64,000 nucleotides of DNA from Nepenthes gracilis (lineage: Eukaryota; Streptophyta; Magnoliopsida; Caryophyllales; Nepenthaceae): positions 6,263,892 through 6,327,891 of the forward strand of contig BSYO01000020.1 in assembly GCA_033239525.1 (NCBI GenBank), in the 5' to 3' direction. Under the pieces are notes generated by a model. That model was not told the origin of the DNA. It made no database searches and saw nothing but the letters and a program-made list of their open reading frames with translations. Shown here one piece after another: positions 1 through 12,009 of this stretch. The number at the start of each line of letters is the position of its first letter. Positions within the stretch are counted from its first letter, which is position 1. Position numbers and translations under genes: made by a program.

Positions 1-849
1 TACCGCTTACCACAGGGTGTTTGAATTGTATGGGTAGTGTCTTAGAATGTGTGAAAGTATATACATTCATTTTTTCATTCGACTACTCTATTAGCTAATA
101 AAGCCTACTAGCCCTGATCCCTAAATATGAACGAATTTTTATATGTTTTAGAATATAAAGGAATCAGATATAAAAAGTGAAAAGGTAAATGTATTCCGAA
201 AATACATTGGTCATATTATATATTTATGCATCTGTATTATATTCTTATTCCATTTTCTTAACTTATTTTGAGTATATTGCTTATGTCTTTATTTATATTG
301 TGTCTTGTTGAGCATTCGGCTTACACTTTTACTGTTTTTTTTACCTTCAAATGAGTACGAACTGATATCCGATGAGGTGGAGTAGTGGCCGCAGGATAGC
401 TAGGCTTGGAGGATAGTTTTGTGATTTTGTGCATATGTGTGGAAGATATGTATATTTGTTGGATGGATATGTTGATGTATTTTGGTTCATTGATGATTTT
501 CAGATGAGTTTAGTTTTCACTATGTATCGATAATTCTATATCCTTTTGTAGGTTATTATGGTTTATATTCAGCTGCCTAGTGGCATCTCTCTGTCTCGAC
601 GTTGTGTTTAGAGATACAACGTTGGAGCCATGAATATATTGTGGTATTTCGAATCCTGTGTATGTTTAGGATGTTTTCATTTTTTATGGACATTATATGA
701 TTTGCCTTTAGATTTTGACGGAGTTTAGGACAGGTGACCTTTGGATTTTTATTTTATGATGTGTAAACGGGAGAGTTTGACGGAGATTAGGAGAGGAGGC
801 TTCTTTCCCAGACTCATTTCGTCACAGGATATTATGTGGGTTCATTACA
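1..849 (+). repeat. Tekay-A 5' LTR, 3' part only
   Basis: The first bases (taccgcttaccacagggtgt) match 6786 onward in the right LTR, so about 1.26 kb of this LTR lies before the window. The LTR ends in ATTACA at 849, two bases before the primer site. It keeps the leader acceptor region (341-350, with CAG mutated to CAA), a hairpin at 599-622 and the terminal TGACG...CGTCA palindrome (778-824). Confidence 0.85.
599..660 (+). other. Conserved LTR hairpin followed by GGAGCC and ATCCTGTGT
   Basis: ACGTTGT (599-605) pairs perfectly with ACAACGT (616-622) around a 10-base loop. GGAGCCATG follows one base later and ATCCTGTGT follows at about 652. The same layout with a different stem sequence recurs in other LTRs of the window. 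Confidence 0.6.
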
Positions 850-851
850 GG

Positions 852-865
852 TGGTATTAGAGAAT
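852..865 (+). other. Tekay-A primer binding site (initiator tRNA-Met type)
   Basis: TGGTATTAGAGAAT lies two bases after the LTR end. It differs by few bases from the TGGTATCAGAGC complement of the plant initiator tRNA-Met 3' end, the usual primer of this lineage. Confidence 0.8.
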
Positions 866-1081
866 GAGATACCTTAGGTTTGATCTTAATCTTAGACAAA
901 AGCATAGAATAAGTGAAGTTAGATTGAATAAGTAGATGAAGAAGCAGGTTAATGTACGTAGGATGATTAGAACTAAGTTAAGACTGGTAGTTTTGTTTGA
1001 TCGTGTAGCTTATGGTATCATAGTTAGTGTCCAGAATGTAAACTAACTAGCGTTATTCTTATTTCAGAAAGAGTATTAGCC

Positions 1082-2095
1082 ATGGCACTTAGACGAAGAA
1101 TTGCGCATGGTGGCAGCCAACCACAAGATCGAGAGATAGAGTATATAAATTTTATTGGAAGGATGACAGACATTATAGAGTCGATGGGGTAGTGAAACCT
1201 AGCTCTAATTCCAATTCTGACTCTAGCCCAAGTTCCTACCAATCTGGGGGTGTTTGCTTATGACCGGTTCATTCAAGAAAGAGTTCTGAAATTTATGGGT
1301 GAGCCAGACCCAGTAAAGATGGATACATGGTTTCAATGGCTTAAGAAGGCGTTTGCAGTCATCTGGTATCTTGAGGAGGACAGAGTATTATTTGCTACCT
1401 ACTGTTTAGAAGGCGAAGCTCATCACTGGTGGGAGATAAAGAAAAGAGCTATGGGAGTACCCGAGAACGAGATCACTTGGGCTATATTTGAAGCAGCATT
1501 TATAGAGAAGTATTTTCCTTCTAGTTTTTGTGAACAAAAAGAAGAAGAATTTATTCGGCTGAGCAGGGCAATCGAACAGTAGCTGAATATGATGCAAAAT
1601 TTAATGAGTTGTCATGGTATGCTCTATACATGGTGGAGGATCAGGAAAGGAAGGTGAAGAAGTTTTTACAGGGCTTAAGAGATAACATTCAGAAACAGTT
1701 GGCAACATTAAAATTGCCGACTTACGGTGAGGTATTAGATTGAGCCTTGATCCATGAGAAGGAGCTCGAGAAGGAAGAGTTTTTCAAGAAAATGATGTCT
1801 GGTTGAGGTGGTTCGAGTGCTAGTTCGATTGCGAGTTCAGGGAGACCACTAAAGAGGGTAAGGCAGTTCGACTAGAAGAAGCGGATTAGTTAGTCCACAC
1901 TGACCAAACATGTTTCAGCTAATCCTTGTCAACATTGTGGGAAGTTCCATGGAGAAAGGCCTTGTTATAAGGTGTTGGGCGTGTATTTAAATTGCGGTCA
2001 ATCAGGACACAAGATTAGAGATTATCCCATCTGAAGAAGGCCCTCGTATCTAAGCCCATTGTCTAGGGTAAGGCGTTCACGGTGTTTGCTAGTGA
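1082..2095 (+). pseudogene. Tekay-A gag (capsid/nucleocapsid), broken
   Basis: Gag forms the particle that packages element RNA. An ATG at 1082 opens a short frame (MALRRRIAHGG...) that stops at about 1190. The retroviral-gag core follows at 1250-1582, with the family's typical run YCLEGEAHHWWE and a later KYFPSSFCEQKEEEF. A stop follows and the rest reads through several further stops. The nucleocapsid zinc knuckle lies at about 1926-2035: the first motif (CQHCGKFHGERPC) is intact, but in the second the first and last cysteines are both tyrosine (TGT to TAT), so it should not bind zinc. Closest relative in the window is the gag of Tekay-B. Confidence 0.8.
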
Positions 2096-5000
2096 GGCAA
2101 AGGCATCAGTAGTGTGGTGGAAGGTATTCTTTCTATTTGTAATACCTCTAGTATTGTACGCTTTGATTCTAGATCCACCTATTCTTTTGTTTCCTATCGA
2201 TTTGCTTGTTATCTTGTATCATCTCCTATAATTCTTGATTATTCCTTAATTGTCTCAACGCCTACGGGATCATCTGTTAGTGTGGATATTTTGTACCCAG
2301 GGTGTGTTGTTGAGGTGAATAGGTTATCTCTAGTTGCTAATTTGGTTTTGTTAGATATGTGTGATTTCGATGTGATTTTGGGTGTGGACTAGTTGTTGAA
2401 ATATGATGCTAATATTAAATGTTTTTATAAAGTGGACTTCATGATTCCGGAATGTGAGCCCTTTTATATTTAAGGAATTTGATGTGTGGAGGAGTCCTGT
2501 TTTATTTTGGATCTGCATGCTCGACATTTGTTAAATAGAGGCTGTGAAGCCTATTTTGCGTATGCCAGTGTAGTCGAGAGCCATGATGTGTCAGTAAAGG
2601 AAATTCTTATGGTGTGCGAGTTTGAGGATGTATTTTCGAAAAAGTTGCTTGCTCTACCGCCACACCGGGTGATCGAGTTTGAATTAATCTTATGCCAGGA
2701 TTGGCATCTATTTTGAAGACACCCTACCATATGGCTCCTGCTAAATTAAAGAAATTAAAGCAGAAATTGCAGGACCTGTTGGATAAGGGTTTTACTAGAC
2801 ACAGTGTGTCGCCGTAGGGTACACCAGTCCTGTTCGTGAAGAAGAAAGATGGGACTTCGTGACTGTATGTAGATTATTGTGAGCTGAATAAAATCATGAT
2901 CAAGAATAAGTAATCTTTGCCGCGAATCGATGATCTCTTTGACAAGTTGCAAGGAACTTGTGTATTCTCAAAGATTGATTTTCAATCTGGATTCCTTAGT
3001 GGCGAATTAAGTAGGAGGATGTGGCAAAAATGGTGTTTCAGACAAGGTATGGCCATTATGAATTTCTTGTTATACTGTTTGCATTGACGAATGCTCCTAC
3101 TGCATTTATAGATTTGATGAATTGGGTCTTTTAGCCCTGTCTGGATAAATTTGAGGTGGTCTTCATTGATGATATTCTGATTTGTTCAAAGAGTTGTGTA
3201 GAGCATAAGATACATTTGAGAACCGTGCTCTATAGTCTTAGGGGGCATAAGTTATTTGCGAAATTGAGGAAGTATAAGTTCTGGCTTGAAGAAGTTGTAT
3301 TTTTGGGCAATGTTATTTCTAATGGAGGTGTTTCGGTAAACCTAAAGAAGATTGAAGTTGTGATTAATTAAAGTTGATCGACGATGGTGACGAAAGTTTG
3401 GAGTTTCTTGGGAATAGCGGGGTATTATCGTAGATTTGTGGAGAATTTCTCCCAAATCGTTTTGCCACTCACCCAATTGACAAACAAGGAGGTTAGATTT
3501 GAATGGACAGAAGAGTGTGAATAGAGTTTTCAGTAATTGAAGGATAGGTTAACCTCTACGCCGATTCTAACTATTCCTAATAGTTCTGGTGGATTTGAAA
3601 TATATTATGATGTCTCCAAGATTGGACTTGGTTGTGTTTTAATGCAGAACGGGAAGGCTGTTGCCTATCAGTCTCAACAGTTAAAAATTCATAGGAAGAA
3701 TTACTCGACCCATGATTCAGAGTTAGCTGTCGTGGTATTTGCATTGAAGATTTGGAGACATTTTTTATACGACGAGAAATTTCTGGTATATTCTGATCCC
3801 AAGAGCCTTAAATATTTATTTTTGTAGAAGGAATCGAATATGAGGCAACAGAGATGGATTGAGTTCCTGAAGGATTATGATTGTAAAATTCAATATTAGC
3901 CCGAAAAGGCTAATGTAGTCGTGGATGCTCTAAGTCACCAAACTAGTTTTGTGGTGAGGTTGCAGATCAAGGAAACAGAGATACTGGATTATTTGAAGTA
4001 TTGCAACATCCAGTAGTATGTTAGAGGGAATAGAATAATGTTGTCATTTATGCAGGTGCAGCCAGAGATTCTACAGCATATTAAGGAAAAGCTAGTGAAT
4101 GATCCACTTTTGATGGATATTGTTGGAGATTTTCATCGAGACTCTCAGATTAATTTTAACACTTGTACCGACAGAGTCTTGAGACAACAAGGAGCTGAAG
4201 GAAGGGATTATGAAGCATGATCATCAAACCAAGTACATTATTCACTCTTGAATTAATAAGATGTACCAGAACTTGAAGAAAAATTCTAGTGGAGGAATAT
4301 GCGGAAAGAAATTGTACCTTTTGTTGGTTGATATCTTATCTGTCAGCAACTGAAAGCTAAAAGGAGGAAACCTTCGGGTTTGTTGCAGCCACTGCCCATT
4401 CCGAGCTGGATATGGGAAGATGTTACAATGGATTTTGTTATGTTATTTCCTAGGACCCCGAAGAATCACAATATAATTTGAGTCATTGTAGATCGACTAA
4501 CGAAATCAACTCATTTCTTAACCATTTGGATGACATATTCCCGTGATCAGTTGGCGTAACTGTATATTAATGAGATTGTTAGATTTCGTGGTGTGTCGAT
4601 GTCTATTGGGTCCTATCAAGATCCACGTTTCGTCTCAAAATTGTAGGAGAGTCTGCATCGAGAACTAGGGACGAATATGAAGTTTAGCACCGCCTATCAT
4701 TCTCAAACAGATAGCCAATTTGAGTGAACCATCCAGATTTTAGAGGATATGCTCAGAATATCAGTGATGGAGTTGAAAGTGAATTGGAATGATCACCTAG
4801 CTTTAACAGAGTTTTCTTATAATAATAGTTTTTAGGTAAGTATTGGTATGGCTACATTTGAGGCTTTGTATGGTCGAAAGTGTCAATCTCCTATCCATTG
4901 GGAATAGACAATGGACAGAATGACTTTGGGGCCTGATGATATTCGGGAAACATTGGAGAAGATTTCGGTGATCTATGAGAAGGGTCGATAGAAAAGTTAT

Positions 5001-5460
5001 GCTGACCGAAGGAGATCAGAGATCAGATTTGAAGTTGGTGATTTTGTTTTCCTCAAAGTATTGTCGTCGAAAGGAACCTCCAGATTTGGCATTAAGGAGA
5101 AGTTAAAGTCGCGATTCATTGGATCCTTCGAGATTTTGAAGAAAGTCGGAGAGGTGGCATATCAATTAGCGTGAGCATCGAGTTTGGTTGATGTGTACAA
5201 CGTTTTCCATTTATCGATATTTCAGAAGTACGTCCATGATTTCACACATGTTATTGAGTATGGTCCCTTAGCTATCAATGAGAATTTGTCATATACGGAA
5301 GAGCCAGTGCAGATTCTTGATAGAAGAGACTAGATTTTATGCGCGAAGACTATTCCTCTTGTGAAAGTGTTGTGGAAGAACCATTCTCTTGAGGAAGCAA
5401 CGTGGGAGAGAGAAGAAGAGATTCGGGAGAAATATCCCCATTTTTTTCGAGGTATGTGTA
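2096..5460 (+). pseudogene. Tekay-A pol: protease, RT, RNase H, integrase, chromodomain, broken
   Basis: Domains lie in chromovirus order. Protease (about 2110-2460) has DSR where the catalytic triplet is D-S/T-G. Reverse transcriptase (about 2700-3370) keeps the active-site FIDD (near 3160) but has several stops. RNase H (3537-3960) is readable from FEIYYDVSK to DSELAVVVFALK. Integrase (about 4200-5260) keeps the first acidic residue (TMDF) and the glutamate, but the second aspartate of the usual SDRDPRF is replaced (SYQDPRF), and a TGA follows the glutamate. The chromodomain-like tail is at 5290-5450. At least a dozen in-frame stops make it non-functional. In life the polyprotein would copy element RNA to DNA and insert it, with the chromodomain guiding insertion to chromatin. 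Confidence 0.85.
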
Positions 5461-5508
5461 TTCATTTAATTTTTAGGATTTGTTAAATTTCAATGACGAA
5501 ATTTTTAT

Positions 5509-5522
5509 AAGTAGGGGAGATT
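5509..5522 (+). other. Tekay-A polypurine tract
   Basis: AAGTAGGGGAGATT lies directly before the 3' LTR start TGTAAG (5523). Such a purine run primes second-strand synthesis. Confidence 0.75.
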
Positions 5523-5814
5523 TGTAAGTTACCGATTTTCAAAATATAGTAATTAGGAGTAATTAAATTAATATAATCAAAATTAGGCCTGAAATATACA
5601 AAAAATTAAATTCCGAAAGCAAAATAGGAAGAAGAGAGAGGACCTCGATGGGCACCTGAGGTAGCGTCGGGGTGCATATTCTAGTAGTGTGGCACTCAAT
5701 GTCCGCTCGAGCCTAACAAGAGGCACAAATTTCAATGTAGGTTTGCCTGATGCATGCTGGCGGTGCACTTGAGAGCCCGTTCTAGTGTTGCCGCGTCTGA
5801 AGCTCACTTGACTG

Positions 5815-5843
5815 GCGCTCGAGCGCAAGTCTATGTATTTAAG
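5815..5843 (+). promoter_or_regulatory. Tekay-A LTR promoter: GCGCTCGAGCGC palindrome and TATTTAAG box
   Basis: A perfect 12-base palindrome at 5815-5826 stands 9 bases before TATTTAAG (5836-5843), a plausible TATA box. A GA-rich leader follows. The element's transcript would start about 30 bases downstream. Confidence 0.55.
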
Positions 5844-5993
5844 CACGCGATCAGTTTTCTTTTGGCCATTTCGTCAAACCAAAGAGAGAGGGGTGAGGGA
5901 GGACGTGGAGGAGAAGAGAGAGAAGAGGAGTTCGAGGCTTTCGAGTTTATTTTCGAGTTAGAGCTAGTTGAGAAAGTTGTTGATCCAGTTGAG

Positions 5994-7130
5994 GTAAGTG
6001 CACCCATTTGCTTTTCTTTCTCTTATCACTCTTTTTGTTCCGTTTCTTTCAGATCTTTTTGCTTAAATGCCCGTCTAAGCGTGTATTTTAAAATACCCAT
6101 GTATTAAGCATGCATATATGTTGATTTCGTATTCGATTTGGAAGTTTTGTGAGGTATTGTGTTTTGTTGGAACCCTAACCCCACGCCTCACCATTTCTCC
6201 CTTTTATTTTGGGGTATATGTGTAATATGGTCTTGAAATTTCATACTCTAGCTTCATGAATGTTTTTATCTTAATTATTTGCTATTTATTCACATATATT
6301 TCATATATACTATTTTATATGCTTCGAAAATTATGGTGGGTACCTTTTATGAAGGGATTTGTTGTCCGAAAGTCATAAAATTTTATTTAGCTCAATGTGG
6401 TAAGAATTTTATAATTTTTCCTAAGCTTTATATTAATTTGTGTATGTAGTTAAAATCATGTTAAAACTTAAGTTTACAAGAATATGGTAATCTGTATCTG
6501 TACTCAGAAAATATGAAAATTATGAAATCTATAAAAAGGAAACTTCACAATTTGTTAAGTTTGATGAAGCTTTCTCCAAGAAGTGAGAACTATATGATAA
6601 GAATTAAGTGTGATAATTTCTTTAAGAATAAGTAATCATGTAATTAGATTAAGAATTTGTATCTTAGAGGGTGATATCCTGACATGTTTTAGGTTATTAC
6701 TATGGTAGACCGAGAAATGCCTTGAGCCACAGGGGATGCTGTGGTGGCATAAGTAGTATGGCATCATTTATTGGGTTAAAGGTATACCGCTCACCATCGA
6801 GTGTTTGAATTGCGTGGATAGTGTCTTAGAATGTATGAAAGCATACACATTCCTTTTCTCGTTTGGCTGATCCGTTAGTAAGGCCTACTAGCTCTAATAC
6901 CTAAATATGAACGAATTTGTGCATGTTTTATAACCTAAAGCAATCAGATATAAAACATAAAAAGATAAATGTGTTTTGAAAATGTATTGATCATGTTTTA
7001 TATTTATGCATATGTATTATGCTTCTATTTTGTTCCCTTAACTTATTTTGAGTATATTGCTTATGTCTTTGTTTATATTATACCTTATTGAATATTCGAC
7101 CCACTCTCTTATTGTTTTTCTTACCTTCAG
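5994..7130 (+). other. Possible intron within the LTR leader
   Basis: GAG|GTAAGTG at 5991-6000 is a near-perfect plant donor. A pyrimidine tract ending TTACCTTCAG (7121-7130) is a good acceptor, followed by ATGAG. Equivalent sites occur in Y1, Y2 and, weakened, in X1 and X2. The exons on either side contain no clear reading frame, so splicing would act on the untranslated leader. Confidence 0.45.
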
Positions 7131-7378
7131 ATGAGTACAAACTGATACCTGATGAGGTGGAGTAGTAGTCGTGGGATAACAAGGCCTGGAGGATAATTTT
7201 GTGATTTTATGCATATTTATGGAAGATTTGTATATTTATTGGATGGATTTGTTAATATATTTTGTTTCATTGATGAAATTCAAACGAATTTAGTTTTCGC
7301 TGTGTATCGACGATTTTATATGCTTCCGTAAATTATTATGATTTGTATTCAGATATCTAGTGGCATCTTTCTATCTCG

Positions 7379-7440
7379 GCGTTGTATTCAAAGATACGAC
7401 GTTGGAGCCACGAATATATTGTGGCATTTCGGATGCTGTG
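7379..7440 (+). other. Conserved LTR hairpin, copy in Tekay-A 3' LTR
   Basis: GCGTTGTAT (7379-7387) pairs with ATACGACGT (7394-7402) with two G-U pairs, loop of 6. It is followed by the invariant GGAGCCA and, further on, the ATCCTGTGT-type box, here ATGCTGTGT. Confidence 0.55.
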
Positions 7441-9239
7441 TATGTTTTGGATGTTTTTATTTTTGATGGATATTATATGATTTGCTTTTAGATTTTGATG
7501 GACCTTAGGACAAGTGACCTTTGGATTTTTATTTTATGATGTGTAAATGGGAGAGTTTGACGTAGGTTAGGAGAGGAAGCTTCTTGTAATGTACGGATAT
7601 CTAAAATATAATAAATTTTAGTAATTAAATAGACATAACTAAATTTGGGATACGTAAACTTGAGAAAAGTGAGAAATTAGCCTTAGTACAGTAAGCAGCA
7701 GAGTTGGGCTCGTTGCTAGCTTCAACCCAGCAGCAAGCGCCAAAAACAGATTGCTCCGAAAAGGTCCACGAACGCCGCTCGCTTGAGTGTAAAGAAGGGC
7801 GCCAATTCTAGTAGCTATTGCGCATGCCGCTAACTCGAGCGAGATGAAGGGTGCTGATTTTAGTGTGGGTGCGTTCGAAGCGTGCTCGCTAGGCGCTCGA
7901 ACATGAACTTGAATTTTTAGCCACCAACCTGATTTGTTTTCGTTTTTAAAAGGGGGAGAAGAGAGAGAATCTCAGGGCTTGAAGAAGAACAACGAAGGAG
8001 GGAGAGGAGAAAAGGAAAAAAGAATGGATTCTTCGTCAATTTCGATCCAATCAGAATAAGAAAAACGGTAGATCGGTTAAGATAAGTGTACCTCGAACAT
8101 TGTTTTCTATTTTTACCACTTTTTAATATCTCTACTTTAGTATTTATATTCTAAAACCCCTTTCCTCTATGGTTTGATATTAATAGTGCATGTTTCTCTA
8201 AAGTTTACGGATAAATTTCATGTTTACCCATACGTATTATGATTTATGGCTTCGATTTCATGATTAAGCATGTGTTCGGTGTTCATTTATATCCGGAAGC
8301 TTTGCATGAAACCCTAGAACGAAAATTAGGGATTTGGTGTTCAAGTTTCTTGAATCTTGAGATATAAATGTGATTTTATAAAATGTTAATATTTATAAGA
8401 TGATTTTTATCTGAAAAATTTTACATAGAACTGTACTGTCAAATTACTGAGAAAGTTCTGAAGCTTTTTGAAGATTTATCTGTATAAGTTAGACTGGCCC
8501 TCGAGGCATAATGAGTTAAAAGTTAAGAGATAATGATAAGAATATTTTCAGTTCTGTTAAATCGGTAAGAAAATTGGATCTAGGACTGTCGTATAGTCAG
8601 ATAAAGTTTTTCGGCATGCCTTAAAACGTTATGGTGATACTCGAGGATAACTCCGTCCATGGAGTAATACGTGATCCGCTTTTCCTCGGGGCGTTAACAT
8701 TTGAGGGTAGATTCTAAGTCTGACCTGCCTTCGGGAGGTATTATTATAACTGATCCCACTATAAGGGATACTACTATACTGTTTTTGGCCTCTAATTATG
8801 TGCGAAACACAATCTATTATCGATTATTCACCCCATCGACTAGTAGGATCTACTAGTTTAGGTCTTTTGAATAGTAAAGTTAAATTTCAAAGAACAGGCA
8901 AATTCTGATACTGATTTATGATTTCTGATACATGTTTATATTGATTTATACTTTTCTCATGGTTCCGTATGTGTTTCTGTTCTTCGTCAACTTCCATAAC
9001 TTTTGCTTTATTGCATTCATGTTCTGTACGAAAGATTTTACATTTGCATATTTTATGGTACATTGTTGGATTTCGGTTCACTCTTACTATTTTTCCTCAT
9101 TTCAGATGAGACAATAGAGTTAGTATCGGACGAGTAAGAACAGACAAAGCTTAACAAAGAAGATTTTTGGGGAACCTCAAGACCGGCTGAAAATTTTAGG
9201 ATTTTTGATAACTTGAATGTAAACTACAAACTTATGGGT

Positions 9240-11577
9240 GAAAATTGTACATTTATGGCCTTAGCACGATTTTCAGAATTGCGCCCGACCGCTGGCCGCT
9301 CAAGCTCCCCTCAAGCGGGATTTCTAGAATTGCGCCCACCTGATGCTCGCTCAAGGCACGCTCGAGCGGTGGCGCCTTTTTAAGTCGCAACTGTTTTCTT
9401 TTCCTCATTTTTTCCACGAGCCAGAAGCTTCTAGAGAGAGAGGGAGTGCCAATTTTAGTGAGAGAAAGGTGGAGATCGGGGTCGTGGAGTCTGAATCCGT
9501 CCGAGAGCTGGTTATAAAGGTGAAAGCACGCGTTGAGGCAAGTGTTCTCATACTCACTTCTCGTTCTCTTTCGATATTTTGTTTGAAATGATTGGGTATT
9601 TTGTGTCGATACCCATTATTAATGTTAGAATCTTGAAACCCATGATTAATGACCAAGGAATATGTAGTTAGTTGTTCGAATCGTGTCCGATTCACTCGGT
9701 TTGGTTCCACCGAAACCCTAACCCACGAAATTGGAGATTTCCCATTTTCCTTCCGCGTATCATGAAATTGACATCAAAATGTGAATTCCCACATCCTAAA
9801 TATGCATATATGTCGGCCGCAAGTTTGATCTCGCATGTTTCGACCTGATCGCGGTGTCCGGGCCCTCTAAATTGGCACTGACACTGTTCATCCGAGTGTA
9901 AAGGGGGAAATTGCATGTTTCCACCTTCGTGTATATTAAATCGACCCCAAAAGATGAATCACCATGTCCCAATTGTGCATATGTATCAACTGGACACCCG
10001 ATTTCACAAGTATCGAACCGTTCGCGGCGTCCGGATGCTCTAAAAGCGGCATGACACTGTTCATCTGAAAATAAATGGGAAATTTACATGCTTTATCCTC
10101 GTTTAATTGTTATGAAAGTGATGTCTAAATGTTTCAATGTGATGTAAGCCCCGAAAAGGTGTATTCGTGTACCGGAAGCAAGGGAATGAGTCTCGGAGGC
10201 TTCTAAGACAGTATTTGGTTATCGAAGGTATGAAATTCAAAATTCTCTTACAAACATGAATTGAATTGTAATGACGGGATTGAGCCCCACAGAAAGTTGT
10301 GAACCGAGCAAGTAAATGGAAGGGAATTCACACTGTGCATTGTGATGGAATGATCTCCCGGATGGAGATGTATGTGATGGGAATAGAATTTTTTGAGTTG
10401 TGAATGTGTATGGTAAATGTGGATTTCCCTCTCAAAGTGTGAAAACTAACCTTGAAACTAGGACCATGATTCATAGGGATAGTATTCTTTAGTTTACCAT
10501 GTCCATCGCGGTGTGAACCCGAGGAATACCTGGCCACGTATTCTGGCCGCTCGTGGGAGCGGGTAATGTTCGTGGTACGCTTTAGGAAACTACTGTGGAA
10601 GAACGAGGATTGCCCTGGTCCCCGGGGGATATGGGGCATGTTGAGATGCCCAAGTGCTGTAGGCCTATAATGTAGCCATTGGTTAAGTGTTGCATAGTGG
10701 AGATGCAACCGATGATCAAGTGCTGCAGACCTAAAATGTAGTCGTGGCTTTAGGATATGTAGTGAACACATTCCTTTCCTCGTCCTCTCGTATCGTTGGT
10801 TAGTACGACCTACTAGCCCGGGTCCGCAAAGATGATGTAAAATCAAAATAATTAATGCATAACCGATGTAACTGTGAGAATCTAATGATCCCAGATCTTC
10901 CTTGTTTCCCTCTCAAGATTCATGACTGTTGAGATTATATGTGTTCCCCTTTCAGTTATTGCTTCTATTGCTTTCTACTATGAGATGTGACTTATGATTA
11001 CATTTGCTGAGCTGTATACTCACTCTTACTATTTATCTTTCCAGGTGAGAACACTTAGCCTGCGTAATATTAGTTAGAGCAAGGAGAGAGACTTACTTGA
11101 AGAGGTTAGCTGGACATCAGGTGCATTAAAGATTTGGTCATATTGTTGTAATGGAATGTAATAGCTACTCATGGATGAAGGTGGCTTGTTATTATATTAT
11201 AGTTTTATTATACTTTCACAGGTTTTAATGATTTAGTTACACTTCTGCATTTATGTTGATGTTTTGAGCTTTGTTTTATTTTAGATAGCATCTCTCTAGA
11301 TCTAATACGGTAGATAGGAGTACTGTATTGGAGTCATGGATGATATGACAGATGTCGTGATCCTGTGTGTTGTGTTGTAGGCCTTGTGTTAATTATTTTG
11401 GTTAGATGTGTGCTTGTACAGGATATATTTGAGCATGTTGTATTTTTTTTATTTTCGTCTAGTTGCAGAGGAAATTCTGTCGAAATTTCTGCAGAATCCA
11501 TAAATATTCATTATGGATTTTGGTTCATGTTACCAATGACGGAGATTATTCAATGGAGAATAATCCGGTCCGTCACA
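9240..11577 (+). mobile_element. LTR Y1, nested in X1 (left boundary uncertain)
   Basis: From about 9430 to 11577 the sequence follows solo LTR Y2 (27360-29702) nearly throughout, including the promoter, the GCAAGTG donor (9538), the acceptor (11043) and the terminal hairpin ending GTCCGTCACA. X1 sequence resumes at 11578. The right flank is GTATT; I could not find a convincing matching copy on the left, so the start is given only to within about 40 bases. No coding capacity. Confidence 0.7.
11304..11363 (+). other. Conserved LTR hairpin, Y1 copy
   Basis: AATACGGTA (11304-11312) pairs with TACTGTATT (11321-11329), one G-U pair, loop of 8. GGAGTCATGG follows directly, then ATCCTGTGT near 11359. 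Confidence 0.55.
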
Positions 11578-12009
11578 GTATTTTGTTGGAACAATATTTA
11601 TGCTTCTGTAGATTTATCTTATGGAAATAGTTCTACTCCCGCTATTTGATTTTTTGGATTTGTACAGGTCCTAAATGGTATCTCTTGTTTGAATGTGATG
11701 TAGTAGATAGGAATGTTAAATTGGAGCCATGGATGTATATATGGCATTAGAGAATCCTGTGTTATATTGTGAATATCTATCGAAGTCTTTTCTTTGTATG
11801 CTTGTCCAGGTTGTGTAAATTTCAGGTTATTTGTATTAATTTTTGTCCAATTTTAGAGGAGACTTTGCTCGATTTTCTGTAAAAATTTATGTTATATTAT
11901 TTTTGGGCATTAGTTTTATTTGTTTATTGACGGAGATTATTTAAAAAAAATAATATGTTTCGTCACACTTCTTCCTCAAACCCGTTTCGTTACAGGATAT
12001 TATGTGGGT

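Larger units (their letters stand above)
7585..11967 (+). mobile_element. Solo LTR X1, inserted in the Tekay-A LTR, itself interrupted
   Basis: TGTAATGTACGG...TTCGTCACA is flanked by CTTCT on both sides (7580-7584 and 11968-11972), and the host LTR continues exactly across one copy. That is a clean target-site duplication. Its tail (11578-11967) matches the tail of solo LTR X2 (54985-55354). It has a CG-palindrome cluster (about 7770-7910), purine-rich leader (7950-8030), a mutated donor (AAG|ATAAGTG near 8082) and an acceptor TTTCAG/ATGAG (9101-9110). No internal coding region survives, as expected after LTR-LTR recombination. Confidence 0.85.
1..12009 (+). mobile_element. Tekay-A: Ty3/gypsy chromovirus (Tekay/Del-type), decayed, 5' end outside window
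   Basis: The order gag, protease, reverse transcriptase, RNase H, integrase, chromodomain between two related LTRs defines a chromovirus. The integrase tail ends in a chromodomain-like stretch (EEATWEREEEIREKYP, about 5395-5445), typical of the Tekay/Del branch. The left LTR begins before the window: bases 1-849 match 6786-7584 plus 11973-12009. Coding parts carry many in-frame stops and lost catalytic residues, so it is inactive. Its 3' LTR was later hit by the nested pair X1/Y1. No target-site duplication can be given because the left end is missing and the right end is truncated at the join to Tekay-B. Confidence 0.88.
5523..12009 (+). repeat. Tekay-A 3' LTR, interrupted by X1
   Basis: It starts TGTAAGTTACC after the polypurine tract. 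The left piece runs 5523-7584, then X1 is inserted, and the LTR resumes after the second CTTCT copy at 11973 with a stretch matching 805-841 of the 5' LTR. The last few bases are lost at about 12009, where Tekay-B LTR sequence begins. It holds a promoter block (5815-5843), purine-rich leader (5880-5940), possible intron (5994-7130) and hairpin (7379-7402). Confidence 0.85.

Noticed and set aside
5583..6107. Frames across the Tekay-A LTR promoter on both strands
   Set aside because: They cover the palindrome, TATA box and GA-rich leader and are not shared with related LTRs.
9236..9245. A GTATT target duplication for Y1
   Set aside because: The right flank is GTATT but no convincing left copy with an adjacent TG start was found, so no duplication is claimed.
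10328..10846. 172-codon minus-strand frame in Y1
   Set aside because: Not kept in the equivalent part of Y2 (27690-28665 frames differ), so it is a chance frame in LTR sequence.
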